Positions 34,084 to 42,663 of a stretch of 64,000 nt of DNA are shown here, piece after piece (within the stretch, counting starts at the first letter, position 1; each line of letters opens with the position of its first letter). The DNA lies in contig NZ_OMPD01000007.1 of the NCBI RefSeq assembly GCF_900312745.1, forward strand, positions 316,523 through 380,522. Direction: 5' to 3'. The DNA comes from Aquimarina sp. AU58 (GTDB lineage: Bacteria > Bacteroidota > Bacteroidia > Flavobacteriales > Flavobacteriaceae). Position numbers and translations under genes: made by a program. Below the pieces are notes generated by a model. It made no database searches. It worked only from the letters and a program-made list of their open reading frames with translations, and was not told the origin of the DNA.

Positions 34084-35145
34084 ATGAAAAGAAAAATTAC
34101 GATTTGCTTTATAATCATTTGTATCGCTATTATTTCGATACCTTTTATCCTAGTTAACCTTAGGATAAAGGTTGATCCGCTTAAGGAAAATGAAAAAAAA
34201 ATCAGCTTAAATTTTAAACGAAACTTTCCTTTAAAATCTGATTTACTAAAAATTTACACCAATTTTAAAACCAATGTCCTGAATGTAAATCCAATTCCGA
34301 ACAAAGTTATTGAAACAGAAAATGAGTGGAAATTTTTAGGAAATAATTTTAGTAATGCACTATCAGAATCAAAAGGTTTGGTTGTATTCACCAAAAAAGA
34401 ATTAGCTTCTTTGAAAAAACTTTTAATCCATAGGAAAGAGTGGCTTAAAGAAAGAAATGTCGCCTTTTATATTGCAATAGCACCTAATAAGCATACGATC
34501 CATAGTGATATGATCAAAATAAAAAAATATGAAAGAAATACAAAACTTCAGCAATTAGACTCTTTATGTAAGACTATTGATGTTAACTTTATAAATTTAG
34601 GAGAAAATTTCCCTAAAGGAAATGATACGATTTTGTATCATAAAACAGACACTCATTGGAATGGCTATGCAGGATTTTATGCTTATCAATCCAGCATGAA
34701 TTTTATAACTCAAGATTTTAAAAAAACAAGATTTAGCCAATACAAACTCGAAAACATGGAAGCATATGTAGAAGATAACAAAATTGGCGATCTAAACAAC
34801 ATGCTGATGAATAATAAAACGGAAGATTTTATCCACTTAAAGTTTAAAACTCCCGAAAAATCAATAGAGCAAACAGATCAATTAACAGTACCTATTGGCT
34901 ACCATAATGCAGATAGACTTTATGAAAAACGTTTCCAAAATACATCTTCCAATAACAACCTCAAAATATTAGTTTTTCACGATTCTTTCTTTCCATATTA
35001 TGAAAAATATTTTAGCGAAACTTTCAATCACTCTGTTTTTGTTTGGAATCACAAATTCGATAAAGATGTAATCGAAATAGAGCAACCCAACATTTTATAT
35101 TATCAAATTGTAGAAAGAGATGTAGATGTTTTACTAAATCGATAG
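34084..35145 (+). CDS. AlgJ/AlgX-like SGNH acetyltransferase partner
   Basis: A 353-residue protein with an N-terminal signal anchor (ITICFIIICIAIISIPFILV) and a periplasmic SGNH-type domain. Key residues are the Asp/His of DTHWNGYAGFYAY and the probable nucleophile Ser in VFHDSFFPYY. AlgJ and AlgX accept acetyl groups from AlgI-type MBOAT proteins and pass them to the polymer. It follows the MBOAT gene by three bases and is surely co-transcribed, making a two-gene acetylation module. Confidence 0.87.
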   Translation: MKRKITICFIIICIAIISIPFILVNLRIKVDPLKENEKKISLNFKRNFPLKSDLLKIYTNFKTNVLNVNPIPNKVIETENEWKFLGNNFSNALSESKGLVVFTKKELASLKKLLIHRKEWLKERNVAFYIAIAPNKHTIHSDMIKIKKYERNTKLQQLDSLCKTIDVNFINLGENFPKGNDTILYHKTDTHWNGYAGFYAYQSSMNFITQDFKKTRFSQYKLENMEAYVEDNKIGDLNNMLMNNKTEDFIHLKFKTPEKSIEQTDQLTVPIGYHNADRLYEKRFQNTSSNNNLKILVFHDSFFPYYEKYFSETFNHSVFVWNHKFDKDVIEIEQPNILYYQIVERDVDVLLNR

Positions 35146-35215
35146 CCTGGCAACTAAAAGGGTCTATTTCATTCGGGTAACCGAGTTTTTAGAATAAAAA
35201 ACTTTTCTTTCTTAA

Positions 35216-36235
35216 TTAAGTATCACTTAGTAGTTCTTCTATTATTTTCTTTATCGAAGTAGAATCAACTATAGACAATAGAGAATAAATTTCATCACAT
35301 TTTTTAATATTATAATAGTCTGCCAGATATTTTATCAAATTGATATCTTCTAATAAAACTGCTTGATGAAAAGCGGTAAAACCATCATTATCTACAGAGT
35401 ATAAGTTCACTTTTTCTTCAATAAAAAATTCTATTAAGCTTCTATTTTTTTTACTCACACTTGAAATCAAAGGCGTCGATCCTCTATATTTTTCACTTCG
35501 AACATCAATATTTGCCCCCTTCTGCAATAAAATTTTAGCCATTTCTACAGATTGCACCATAAATAATACAGGGTCTTCTTCTGTTATGGATTCAATTCCA
35601 TTATCGAATAATAATTCTACTAATTCAAAAAAATCATTATTTACTGCATTCTGCAAGGGAGTTATAGATGAACTGGGTAAACCATTAGGGTTTGCTCCTC
35701 TATCTATCAAAAACTTCGCAATTGTTACTCCGGGTAGAACATCATATTCTTTTTTTCTATCTCTTATTCGATATGGCTCTGTACAATAATTTAGAAAAGG
35801 TACATCTAATCCTTCATGCATATCAAGATCAATACCTGTATCAATCAATATTTTTGCAATTTCCATATGATCTCCTTCAATTGCTATTTTCAAGGTTGCC
35901 TGTAAACCTTCATCTGCTCCATTTTCTAATAAAAATTCAACTACTTTCTCATCCCCTTTTCGAGCTGCATGCTCTATTGGTAAAAAAATATCGCACTCTA
36001 CATTTACATCTATATTATAAGACAGCAGAAGTTTTACAACCTCTAACCTTTCTTCTTTTTTCCAGGAAGAAATAACTCTATAGAGTATAGTTTCAAAAGG
36101 GTATTCAGGTTCCTGATAATTAACATTTGCTCCTTCTTCTAATAACAATTTAATTTTTGTTATGTCATCAGAGCTATACTTTCTTTTGTCTACAAGTTCA
36201 AATAATTCTATTGTGATTGGCTTCTGTTCTTCCAT
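35216..36235 (-). CDS. Ankyrin-repeat protein
   Basis: A 339-residue protein without signal peptide, composed of about eight ankyrin repeats. Good examples are LPIEHAARKGDEKVVEFLLENGAD, TLKIAIEGDHMEIAKILIDTGIDLD, TPLQNAVNNDFFELVELLFDNGI and TAFHQAVLLEDINLIKYLADYY. Ankyrin repeats mediate protein binding; the partner is unknown. It could be an immunity or stress protein but no toxin or effector gene is beside it. It precedes pcm on neither operon side; pcm lies 39 bases upstream on the same strand, so they may share a transcript. Confidence 0.87.
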   Translation of the reverse strand: MEEQKPITIELFELVDKRKYSSDDITKIKLLLEEGANVNYQEPEYPFETILYRVISSWKKEERLEVVKLLLSYNIDVNVECDIFLPIEHAARKGDEKVVEFLLENGADEGLQATLKIAIEGDHMEIAKILIDTGIDLDMHEGLDVPFLNYCTEPYRIRDRKKEYDVLPGVTIAKFLIDRGANPNGLPSSSITPLQNAVNNDFFELVELLFDNGIESITEEDPVLFMVQSVEMAKILLQKGANIDVRSEKYRGSTPLISSVSKKNRSLIEFFIEEKVNLYSVDNDGFTAFHQAVLLEDINLIKYLADYYNIKKCDEIYSLLSIVDSTSIKKIIEELLSDT

Positions 36236-36274
36236 AACTCTAATTTTTAAAAGAATATTATTTCAATTCTTTTT

Positions 36275-36916
36275 CTAATTCTTATCCTCTAACAAAGGAA
36301 CAAATCTGAACTCTCCAAATTCTCGTTTTTCGAACTCTGTTTCACTTTTACGAATAAAAAGTGTCATTATTTGTACATCCTCTCCTACCGGGATTACTAG
36401 ACGGCCATTAATTTGTAGCTGCCCTAATAATGGTTTTGGAACAAAAGGAGCTCCTGCTGTCACTATAATTCCATTGTACGGTGCATGCTCTGCTAGGCCT
36501 TTATATCCATCTCCAAACGACAAGTGTTTTGGTCTATATCCAAGTTTAGACAAAAACAATTTTGTTTTTTTAAACAATTCTTTTTGACGTTCTATACTAT
36601 ACACTTTTGCTCCCATTTCGCATAAAACTGCAGTTTGGTATCCCGAACCAGTGCCAATTTCTAACACCTTGTCTCCTTTTTTTATTTCCAATAATTCTGT
36701 TTGAAACGCTACAGTATAGGGTTGAGAAATGGTTTGATCTGCTGCTATCGGAAAAGCTTTATCCTGATATGCATGATCTTCAAAACCAGAATCCATAAAT
36801 AAGTGTCTGGGTATCTTTCCAATAGCAGATAACACCGTTTTATTTTTGATTCCTTTTTTAATCAATACGTCTACTAATTGTTTTCTTTTTCCGGCATGTC
36901 TAAGGGTATCTTTCAC
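36275..36916 (-). CDS. pcm: Protein-L-isoaspartate O-methyltransferase
   Basis: A 213-residue SAM-dependent repair enzyme for isoaspartyl residues formed by protein ageing. Features are PRHLFMDSGFEDHAYQDKAFPI, the substrate motif TISQPYTVAFQTELL, the SAM loop EIGTGSGYQTAVL and the late segment GIIVTAGAPFVPKPLLGQL. Length is normal. It is divergent from the Gfo/Idh oxidoreductase gene and lies upstream of the ankyrin gene on the minus strand. Confidence 0.94.
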   Translation of the reverse strand: MKDTLRHAGKRKQLVDVLIKKGIKNKTVLSAIGKIPRHLFMDSGFEDHAYQDKAFPIAADQTISQPYTVAFQTELLEIKKGDKVLEIGTGSGYQTAVLCEMGAKVYSIERQKELFKKTKLFLSKLGYRPKHLSFGDGYKGLAEHAPYNGIIVTAGAPFVPKPLLGQLQINGRLVIPVGEDVQIMTLFIRKSETEFEKREFGEFRFVPLLEDKN

Positions 36917-37042
36917 TATTCTAAGGGTTATTTAGCAGGCTAAAATTACATAAAGATTTTAAAGATTTGCAAACTATTTCTTTCTTCGAACTAAAATTTT
37001 GCATTTTAGATATAATTAGGATTTAAAATTTATAAATAATAC

Positions 37043-37050
37043 TATTTTTG
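37043..37050 (+). promoter_or_regulatory. Candidate -7 box of the oxidoreductase gene
   Basis: TATTTTTG fits TAnnTTTG and lies 17 bases before the ATG at 37068. No paired TTG was found. Confidence 0.4.
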
Positions 37051-37067
37051 TGTAAAATCAATATATT

Positions 37068-38033
37068 ATGCTCAAAGCCGGAGTACTCGGTGCGGGACAC
37101 CTTGGTAAAATCCATTTACGTCTTCTACAACAATCAGAAAATTATGACCTTATAGGTTTCTACGATGCTAGCGAAACTCAAGCTAAATCTATAGCAGAAG
37201 AATTTGGTTATCAACTATTTAACTCTATTGAAGAATTAATTGATGCTGTAGATGTAGTTGATATTGTTACCCCAACTTTTGCTCATTTTGATGTAGCTAA
37301 GCAAGCTATAAAAGCAGGCAAACACGTCTTTATAGAAAAACCAATTACTAATACTGTAGCAGAAGCCCAACAACTTATTGATTTGGCAAATGCGCATCAT
37401 GTAAAAGGACAAGTAGGACATGTAGAACGTTTTAATCCTGCATACACTGCAGTAGCTAGCAAGATTGACAATCCAATGTTTATCGAATCGCACAGATTAG
37501 CAGAATTTAACCCCAGAGGCACAGATGTTCCTGTAGTTCTTGATCTTATGATTCATGATATAGATGCTATACTAAGTGTAGTGCACTCTGAAGTAAAACA
37601 GATTAGTGCCAGTGGAGTATCTGTAATTAGTGAAACTCCTGATATTGCTAATGCTAGAATAGAATTTGAAAATGGTTGTGTAGCTAACCTTACTGCCAGT
37701 AGAATTTCTCTTAAGAATATGCGAAAATCCAGGTTTTTTCAGCGCGATGCCTATATCTCGGTTGATTTCTTTGAAAAAAAATGTGAGGTCGTAAAGATGA
37801 AAGATGCCCCCGAAAGTCCAGATGATTTTGCTATGATATTGCAAAATGCTGAAGGTGTGAAAAAACAAATTTATTTTGACAACCCTAATGTTCCTTCTAA
37901 TAATGCAATATTAGATGAATTAGACACCTTTGCAGAAGCCATAAAAAATGATACTACACCTGTAGTATCGCTGGAGCAAGGAAAAAAGGCATTAGAAGTT
38001 GCCTTAAAAATCATTGATTGCTTTACTCATTAA
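37068..38033 (+). CDS. Gfo/Idh/MocA-family oxidoreductase
   Basis: A 321-residue NAD(P)-dependent dehydrogenase. The nucleotide fold begins at GVLGAGHLGKIHLRLL, the family motif EKPITNT is present, and GHVERFNPAY and LMIHDIDAIL lie in the substrate domain. Members oxidise or reduce sugars and related compounds; the substrate is unknown. It lies 41 bases before a 3-hydroxyacyl-CoA dehydrogenase gene and the two are probably co-transcribed, a pairing that is common in this group of bacteria. Confidence 0.92.
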   Translation: MLKAGVLGAGHLGKIHLRLLQQSENYDLIGFYDASETQAKSIAEEFGYQLFNSIEELIDAVDVVDIVTPTFAHFDVAKQAIKAGKHVFIEKPITNTVAEAQQLIDLANAHHVKGQVGHVERFNPAYTAVASKIDNPMFIESHRLAEFNPRGTDVPVVLDLMIHDIDAILSVVHSEVKQISASGVSVISETPDIANARIEFENGCVANLTASRISLKNMRKSRFFQRDAYISVDFFEKKCEVVKMKDAPESPDDFAMILQNAEGVKKQIYFDNPNVPSNNAILDELDTFAEAIKNDTTPVVSLEQGKKALEVALKIIDCFTH

Positions 38034-38074
38034 AAACAAAATTTACACATATACATCAAATAAACAATATACAT

Positions 38075-38962
38075 ATGAAAAACATTGCAGTAATCGGTGC
38101 AGGAACTATGGGGAATGGTATTGCACATACTTTTGCTCAAAAAGGCTTTAAAGTACAGCTTATTGATATTTCTCAGCAATCTTTGGATAAAGGTTTAGCT
38201 ACAATCACAAAGAATTTAGACAGGATGATTGCTAAAGAAAAAATATCAGAAGCCGATAAAGAAGCTACACTTGCCAATATCTCTACTTATACAAATATCA
38301 AAGAAGGAGTAGAATATGCAGGTCTTGTCGTTGAAGCCGCTACAGAAAATGTAGATTTAAAGCTAAAAATTTTCAAAGAGCTTAGTGAGGCATGTCCAGA
38401 AGATACAATCTTAGCCTCTAATACTTCATCAATATCGATTACACAAATTGCTGCTGTAACCAATCGTCCTGAGATGGTTATAGGTATGCATTTTATGAAT
38501 CCCGTGCCTATTATGAAATTAGTTGAGATCATTAGAGGATACAACACCTCTGATGAAGTAACTTCTACTATCATGGAACTATCTAAAACACTAGGTAAAA
38601 TCCCTGTAGAAGTAAATGATTACCCTGGATTTGTAGCAAATCGTATCCTCATGCCAATGATTAATGAATCAATAGAAACTTTATATAATGGTGTCGCAGG
38701 AGTATCAGAGATTGATACCGTTATGAAATTAGGAATGGCACACCCTATGGGGCCATTACAATTAGCAGATTTTATTGGTCTTGATGTTTGCCTTTCTATT
38801 CTTAATGTAATGTATGATGGTTTCAAAAACCCAAAATATGCTCCTTGCCCATTATTAGTTAATATGGTTATGGCCGGTAAACTCGGAGTAAAAAGTGGAG
38901 AAGGGTTCTATGATTATTCTGAAAACAGAAAAGCAGAAAACGTATCTAAGCAGTTTATATAG
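38075..38962 (+). CDS. 3-hydroxybutyryl-CoA dehydrogenase
   Basis: A 295-residue NAD(P)-dependent enzyme interconverting 3-hydroxyacyl-CoA and acetoacyl-CoA. The start at 38075 (MKNIAVIGAGTMGNGIAHTF) places the dinucleotide-binding loop at residue 8; the longer frame begins inside the preceding gene. Catalytic and binding motifs are SNTSSISIT, HFMNPVPIMKLVEII and PGFVANRILMPMINE. It would act in fatty acid, amino acid or polyester metabolism. There is no partner hydratase next to it. Confidence 0.95.
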   Translation: MKNIAVIGAGTMGNGIAHTFAQKGFKVQLIDISQQSLDKGLATITKNLDRMIAKEKISEADKEATLANISTYTNIKEGVEYAGLVVEAATENVDLKLKIFKELSEACPEDTILASNTSSISITQIAAVTNRPEMVIGMHFMNPVPIMKLVEIIRGYNTSDEVTSTIMELSKTLGKIPVEVNDYPGFVANRILMPMINESIETLYNGVAGVSEIDTVMKLGMAHPMGPLQLADFIGLDVCLSILNVMYDGFKNPKYAPCPLLVNMVMAGKLGVKSGEGFYDYSENRKAENVSKQFI

Positions 38963-38995
38963 TTCGTAATTTAGTATTTACTTCCTGATTTTACG

Positions 38996-39592
38996 ATGAA
39001 TAAAATCCTGATGCTGATTATAATTTTAACCTTTATTTCCTGCAAAAACAGAAATGAAACATCTAGCCTTGTTATAGATGAAAATCAAGATCCTTATCAG
39101 ATCTACACCTCTCTTTTTAAGGAAAATCCAGAATTTATCGCTTCTGATTTTGATTATCCAATTGGTAAATCAAATGCTGAAGGCTATTATAATGCTCAAA
39201 AATTTAGAGAAAACAATCACTTAGGTGATGATTGGAATGGTACTGGAGGAGGTAATACAGATCTGGGAGATCCCATATATACCATTGCTAATGGATATGT
39301 TTCTTTTGCTAAGGATATTAAAGGAGGTTGGGGTAATGTTATAAGAATAATACATAGATACAAAGGAAAATATTATGAATCTGTATATGCACATTGCGAT
39401 TCTATATTTGTAAAAGAAGGAGATTTTGTAAAAAAAGGTGCTTTAATAGCAACTATAGGTAATGCAAATGGCATATATTTGGCCCATTTGCATCTAGAAA
39501 TCAGAGATGATATTTTTATGGATATCGGTGGTGGATACGCAAATGACAGATCTGGATATCTGGATCCTACAAAATTTATAAATAATAATTAA
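38996..39592 (+). CDS. M23-family peptidoglycan metallopeptidase lipoprotein
   Basis: A 198-residue lipoprotein (signal ending FISC, Cys16) with a LytM-type domain. Zinc ligands are visible: His and Asp in NNHLGDDWNG, and the HxH pair in AHLHLEIRDD; GDFVKKGALIATIGN is the usual strand pair. It is therefore probably an active endopeptidase that cuts peptidoglycan cross-links. Its stop codon overlaps the start of the DUF1015 gene by one base, so the two are translationally linked. Confidence 0.93.
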   Translation: MNKILMLIIILTFISCKNRNETSSLVIDENQDPYQIYTSLFKENPEFIASDFDYPIGKSNAEGYYNAQKFRENNHLGDDWNGTGGGNTDLGDPIYTIANGYVSFAKDIKGGWGNVIRIIHRYKGKYYESVYAHCDSIFVKEGDFVKKGALIATIGNANGIYLAHLHLEIRDDIFMDIGGGYANDRSGYLDPTKFINNN

Positions 39593-40830
39593 TGGCAAAA
39601 ATCGTTCCGTTTAAAGCTATACGACCAACAAGAGATAAAGTAAATCTGGTTGCTTCCAGATCATATCAAAGTTACACTTCTTTTGAGCGAGATTCTCGAA
39701 TGGATTATAACCCCTACTCCTTTCTACATATTGTAAATCCAGGATATAAATACCATAAAGAGATATCAGGAGAAGAGCGCTATAAATTAGTTCGAAATCG
39801 ATATCTGGAGTTTAAAGAAGATCAAATTTTTATGCAAGAGGATAGTCCTTGTTATTACATTTACAAAATTGTAAATCGTGAACAAGAATCATTTTGTGGT
39901 ATTATAGCTGCTGCCAGTACAGAAGATTATCATAATGATGTTATCAAAAAACATGAAGATACACTTCAAGATCGTGAAAGTACTTTTAAAGAGTATCTAA
40001 AAACGGTTGGCTTCAATGCAGAACCTGTATTACTTACCTATCCTGATAATGATTCTATTTCAAAAATTATTTCAGAAACCGTTGGAGCAAGAGCAGAATA
40101 TGAATTTACAACTACAAATCGTGATACGCATTACCTATGGAAAATAGAGGATCAAAAATCTATTCGCGAGATACAAGAAGCCTTTTCTTCTATTAAAACT
40201 ATATATATAGCAGATGGTCATCATCGTTCTGCCTCATCTCACCTACTATCCCAGGATTTAAAAGAAAATAACCCTGAGCATAACGGTAATGAAGCTTATA
40301 ATTTTTTTATGAGTTATTTGATCCCTGAATCTGATTTAAAAATTTATGAATTTAATCGATTAGTAAAAGATCTAAACGGATTATCCAAAGAAGAATTTCT
40401 AATCAAATTAGATGAATGGTTTCGTATCGAAAATAGAGGGCCAGAAGTATACAGACCTTCAAAACCTCATCATTTTAGCATGTATATTGACGATGAGTTT
40501 TATTCGTTATATCTAAGAAAAACAACTTATGAATTTACAGATGCACTAGAGGAGTTAGACGCACAGATTTTATATAAAACGGTATTAAAACCTATTTTAG
40601 GCATAGAAGATTTGCGTACAGATACTCGTATCGAATACTCACATGGTAAGAATGGAATTGTAAAAGTAAAAAGCGATGTTGATAATGGAGAATACAAAGT
40701 AGGATTTGGGCTTTTTCCTGCATCTGTAGAGCAAGTCAAAAAAATTGCAGACGAAGGATTGAAAATGCCTCCAAAAAGCACATACATAGAACCAAAATTA
40801 AGAAGCGGAATCACTATTTATGAGTTTTAA
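39592..40830 (+). CDS. DUF1015-family protein
   Basis: A 412-residue protein of the DUF1015 family. Diagnostic parts are the N-terminal IVPFKAIRPTRDKVNLVASR, the HHRSAS core in YIADGHHRSASSHLLS and FFMSYLIPESDLKIYEFNR. In Bacteroidota these genes usually lie beside serine biosynthesis genes and a kinase-like role has been suggested for relatives, but here it follows an M23 peptidase by a one-base overlap. No signal peptide, so it is cytoplasmic. A strong terminator follows. Confidence 0.9.
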   Translation: MAKIVPFKAIRPTRDKVNLVASRSYQSYTSFERDSRMDYNPYSFLHIVNPGYKYHKEISGEERYKLVRNRYLEFKEDQIFMQEDSPCYYIYKIVNREQESFCGIIAAASTEDYHNDVIKKHEDTLQDRESTFKEYLKTVGFNAEPVLLTYPDNDSISKIISETVGARAEYEFTTTNRDTHYLWKIEDQKSIREIQEAFSSIKTIYIADGHHRSASSHLLSQDLKENNPEHNGNEAYNFFMSYLIPESDLKIYEFNRLVKDLNGLSKEEFLIKLDEWFRIENRGPEVYRPSKPHHFSMYIDDEFYSLYLRKTTYEFTDALEELDAQILYKTVLKPILGIEDLRTDTRIEYSHGKNGIVKVKSDVDNGEYKVGFGLFPASVEQVKKIADEGLKMPPKSTYIEPKLRSGITIYEF

Positions 40831-40861
40831 CATTAACTAATCATTTTTATTTATAAACAAT

Positions 40862-40899
40862 AAAGGATGCTTGAAATTCAAGCATCCTTTGTCTTTTTT
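40862..40899. terminator. Bidirectional terminator between DUF1015 and lectin genes
   Basis: AAAGGATGCTTGA and TCAAGCATCCTTT are perfect 13-base inverted repeats with a 3-base loop and a T tract. It lies between convergent genes and can serve both. Confidence 0.9.
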
Positions 40900-40938
40900 C
40901 AATACACTTTGGTTTTAAGAGAATTGAACACTTATACT

Positions 40939-41574
40939 TTATAAGGTATGCACATAAAACCCAATTCTATCAATATTTGATCCTGAACGGCCATAGAAAC
41001 CTAATATTTCAAATCCACTAGGCGGGATTGAAGCATTAAAATAACTACCTCCATTACCACCATGGGTAAATGTTTTTTTATTAGTATAGATGGTTAACTT
41101 ATCCAAACGACTCCCACTTCTTCCTGAAATTCGTTTTATATGCTCATCACTGCTAAAAAAATGAAGGTAATAACTCCCTCCATTACCACCTCTATTCACT
41201 CCTGTATAAATAGTACCAGAAGGTGATTTATAGTAAACGATCAATTTGTCTACCCTACTACCTGTTCGCATGGCAATTGCATGAATTCTTGTACCACTAG
41301 GAGGGTTTACACTAAAAGCACTACCTCCATTACCTCCAAAAGGGCCAATAGAGTACGAATATGCCTTACCACTACTTTCTGTTACATTCTCCTCAAGAGG
41401 GATAGCATTTTTTAATTCTTTAGGAAAGCTCTCCCATTCTACCAATAAAGAATTAGTATCATCATAAGTAGGTAATTCCTGGGTGTTTTCTACACCTTCT
41501 TTTATCTCATCTTTCTGACATGAGATCATAAAACTGAACAGTGCTAATGCTGTTAAAAAAATTAATTTTTTCAT
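40939..41574 (-). CDS. Griffithsin-like jacalin-fold lectin lipoprotein
   Basis: A 211-residue lipoprotein (signal ending MISC, Cys19). After a linker of about 50 residues, three tandem units form a jacalin-type beta-prism. Each has GGNGGS (residues 80-84, 129-133, 172-176) and R-S/T-G-S-x-x-D (103-109, 152-158, 196-202). This threefold pattern closely resembles griffithsin, the red-algal mannose lectin, where GGSGG loops and the Asp of SGxYLD form three sugar sites. The Tyr before that Asp is Arg, Arg and Asn here, so sugar preference may differ. It is probably a surface lectin for mannose-like glycans, and I see no other glycan genes beside it. Confidence 0.8.
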   Translation of the reverse strand: MKKLIFLTALALFSFMISCQKDEIKEGVENTQELPTYDDTNSLLVEWESFPKELKNAIPLEENVTESSGKAYSYSIGPFGGNGGSAFSVNPPSGTRIHAIAMRTGSRVDKLIVYYKSPSGTIYTGVNRGGNGGSYYLHFFSSDEHIKRISGRSGSRLDKLTIYTNKKTFTHGGNGGSYFNASIPPSGFEILGFYGRSGSNIDRIGFYVHTL

Positions 41575-41891
41575 AAAAACTTAATTTAAATTGGTTAAAA
41601 TAAAATTGTTAATTACTGCTATTAACTTCGTTATTAAAAGCACATTAAGATACGATCACTACCAAAATCCTTAATATTAATTAACATATATATGAGAGTT
41701 GTACGACTTAAGCCACGAATACTTTTGACATCTGTAGAAATTAGAAATATAACCTAAATACTTACCTTTTATCCAAGAAAAAAGAGATTAGTTATTTTAT
41801 ATAAAAAAGATCAAAATTAGCCTTTGATTTATAAATAAATAACGAATAATCAATATCAATAAAAAAATGATTTTAGATATCTTTGCAAACT
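41575..41891. other. Intergenic region between lectin and yggS genes
   Basis: This 317-base AT-rich divergent spacer has no credible gene. It holds TATCTTTG just before yggS; the lectin promoter was not identified. Confidence 0.6.
41878..41885 (+). promoter_or_regulatory. Candidate -7 box of yggS
   Basis: TATCTTTG fits TAnnTTTG and ends six bases before the ATG, so the mRNA may be leaderless or nearly so. The same arrangement precedes the genes at 50102 and 52743 on the minus strand. Confidence 0.5.
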
Positions 41892-42554
41892 ATGAATGAT
41901 ATCGAAAAAAACCTTCATGAAATAAAAACATCAATTCCTGAAGGAGTTACTCTGGTAGCAGTATCCAAAACTAAACCTGTTTCTGATCTAATGGACGCCT
42001 ATGATGCTGGTCAAAGAATTTTTGGTGAAAATAAGATTCAGGAAATGACCGAAAAGTGGGAAACCATGCCAAAGGACATTAGCTGGCATATGATCGGACA
42101 TGTACAAACTAATAAGGTTAAGTATATGGCTCCCTTTGTAGATCTCATTCATGCAGTAGATAGTTACAAATTGCTTAAAGAGATCGACAAACAAGCAAAA
42201 AAACACAATAGAACTATTAACTGTCTCTTACAAATCAAAATTGCTAAAGAAGAAAGTAAATTTGGTTTATCAGAACAGGATGCTATCGCTTTATTAAACT
42301 CCGAAGAAGTTAAGAATTTAACCAATGTTAATATTCAAGGGCTTATGGGAATGGCAACTTTTATAGATGATGAGCAACAAATACACGATGAATTTAAAAA
42401 GATTGCTTCTTTTTCTGAAAACATAAAAACAAAATACCCTCAACTAAAAACCTTATCGATAGGTATGAGCGGAGATTACAAAATGGCTATTGACTGCGGA
42501 AGCACTATGGTTAGAATAGGAAGTTCTATTTTTGGAGCCAGAAATTACCAATAA
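41892..42554 (+). CDS. yggS: YggS-family PLP homeostasis protein
   Basis: A 220-residue pyridoxal-phosphate binding protein, shaped like the N-terminal barrel of alanine racemase. The cofactor Lys is in LVAVSKTKP, and FGENKIQEM, WHMIGHVQTNKVK, GLMGMATF and LSIGMSGDYKMAI complete the family pattern. The ATG at 41892 is preferred over a TTG nine bases upstream. Members balance free vitamin B6 and amino acid pools, with no known catalysis. Confidence 0.95.
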   Translation: MNDIEKNLHEIKTSIPEGVTLVAVSKTKPVSDLMDAYDAGQRIFGENKIQEMTEKWETMPKDISWHMIGHVQTNKVKYMAPFVDLIHAVDSYKLLKEIDKQAKKHNRTINCLLQIKIAKEESKFGLSEQDAIALLNSEEVKNLTNVNIQGLMGMATFIDDEQQIHDEFKKIASFSENIKTKYPQLKTLSIGMSGDYKMAIDCGSTMVRIGSSIFGARNYQ

Positions 42555-42663
42555 TATATACTTTTTGATCATTAGTACTTGATTTACCAAATTGATAAAT
42601 AAAATAATAATAATAATGTCCCTTATTAAACTAAGCTTGAAAAAATAAAGATTACCGAACTAT

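Noticed and set aside
35692..36075. 127-codon open frame antisense to the ankyrin gene
   Set aside because: It arises from the repeat structure and codon bias of the ankyrin gene; no family features.
38018..38074. N-terminal extension of the 3-hydroxybutyryl-CoA dehydrogenase
   Set aside because: It begins inside the preceding gene and would put 19 unrelated residues before the dinucleotide-binding motif.
41698..41756. Short frame of about 20 codons in the lectin/yggS spacer
   Set aside because: No ribosome site, odd composition and no sign of a signal or membrane segment.
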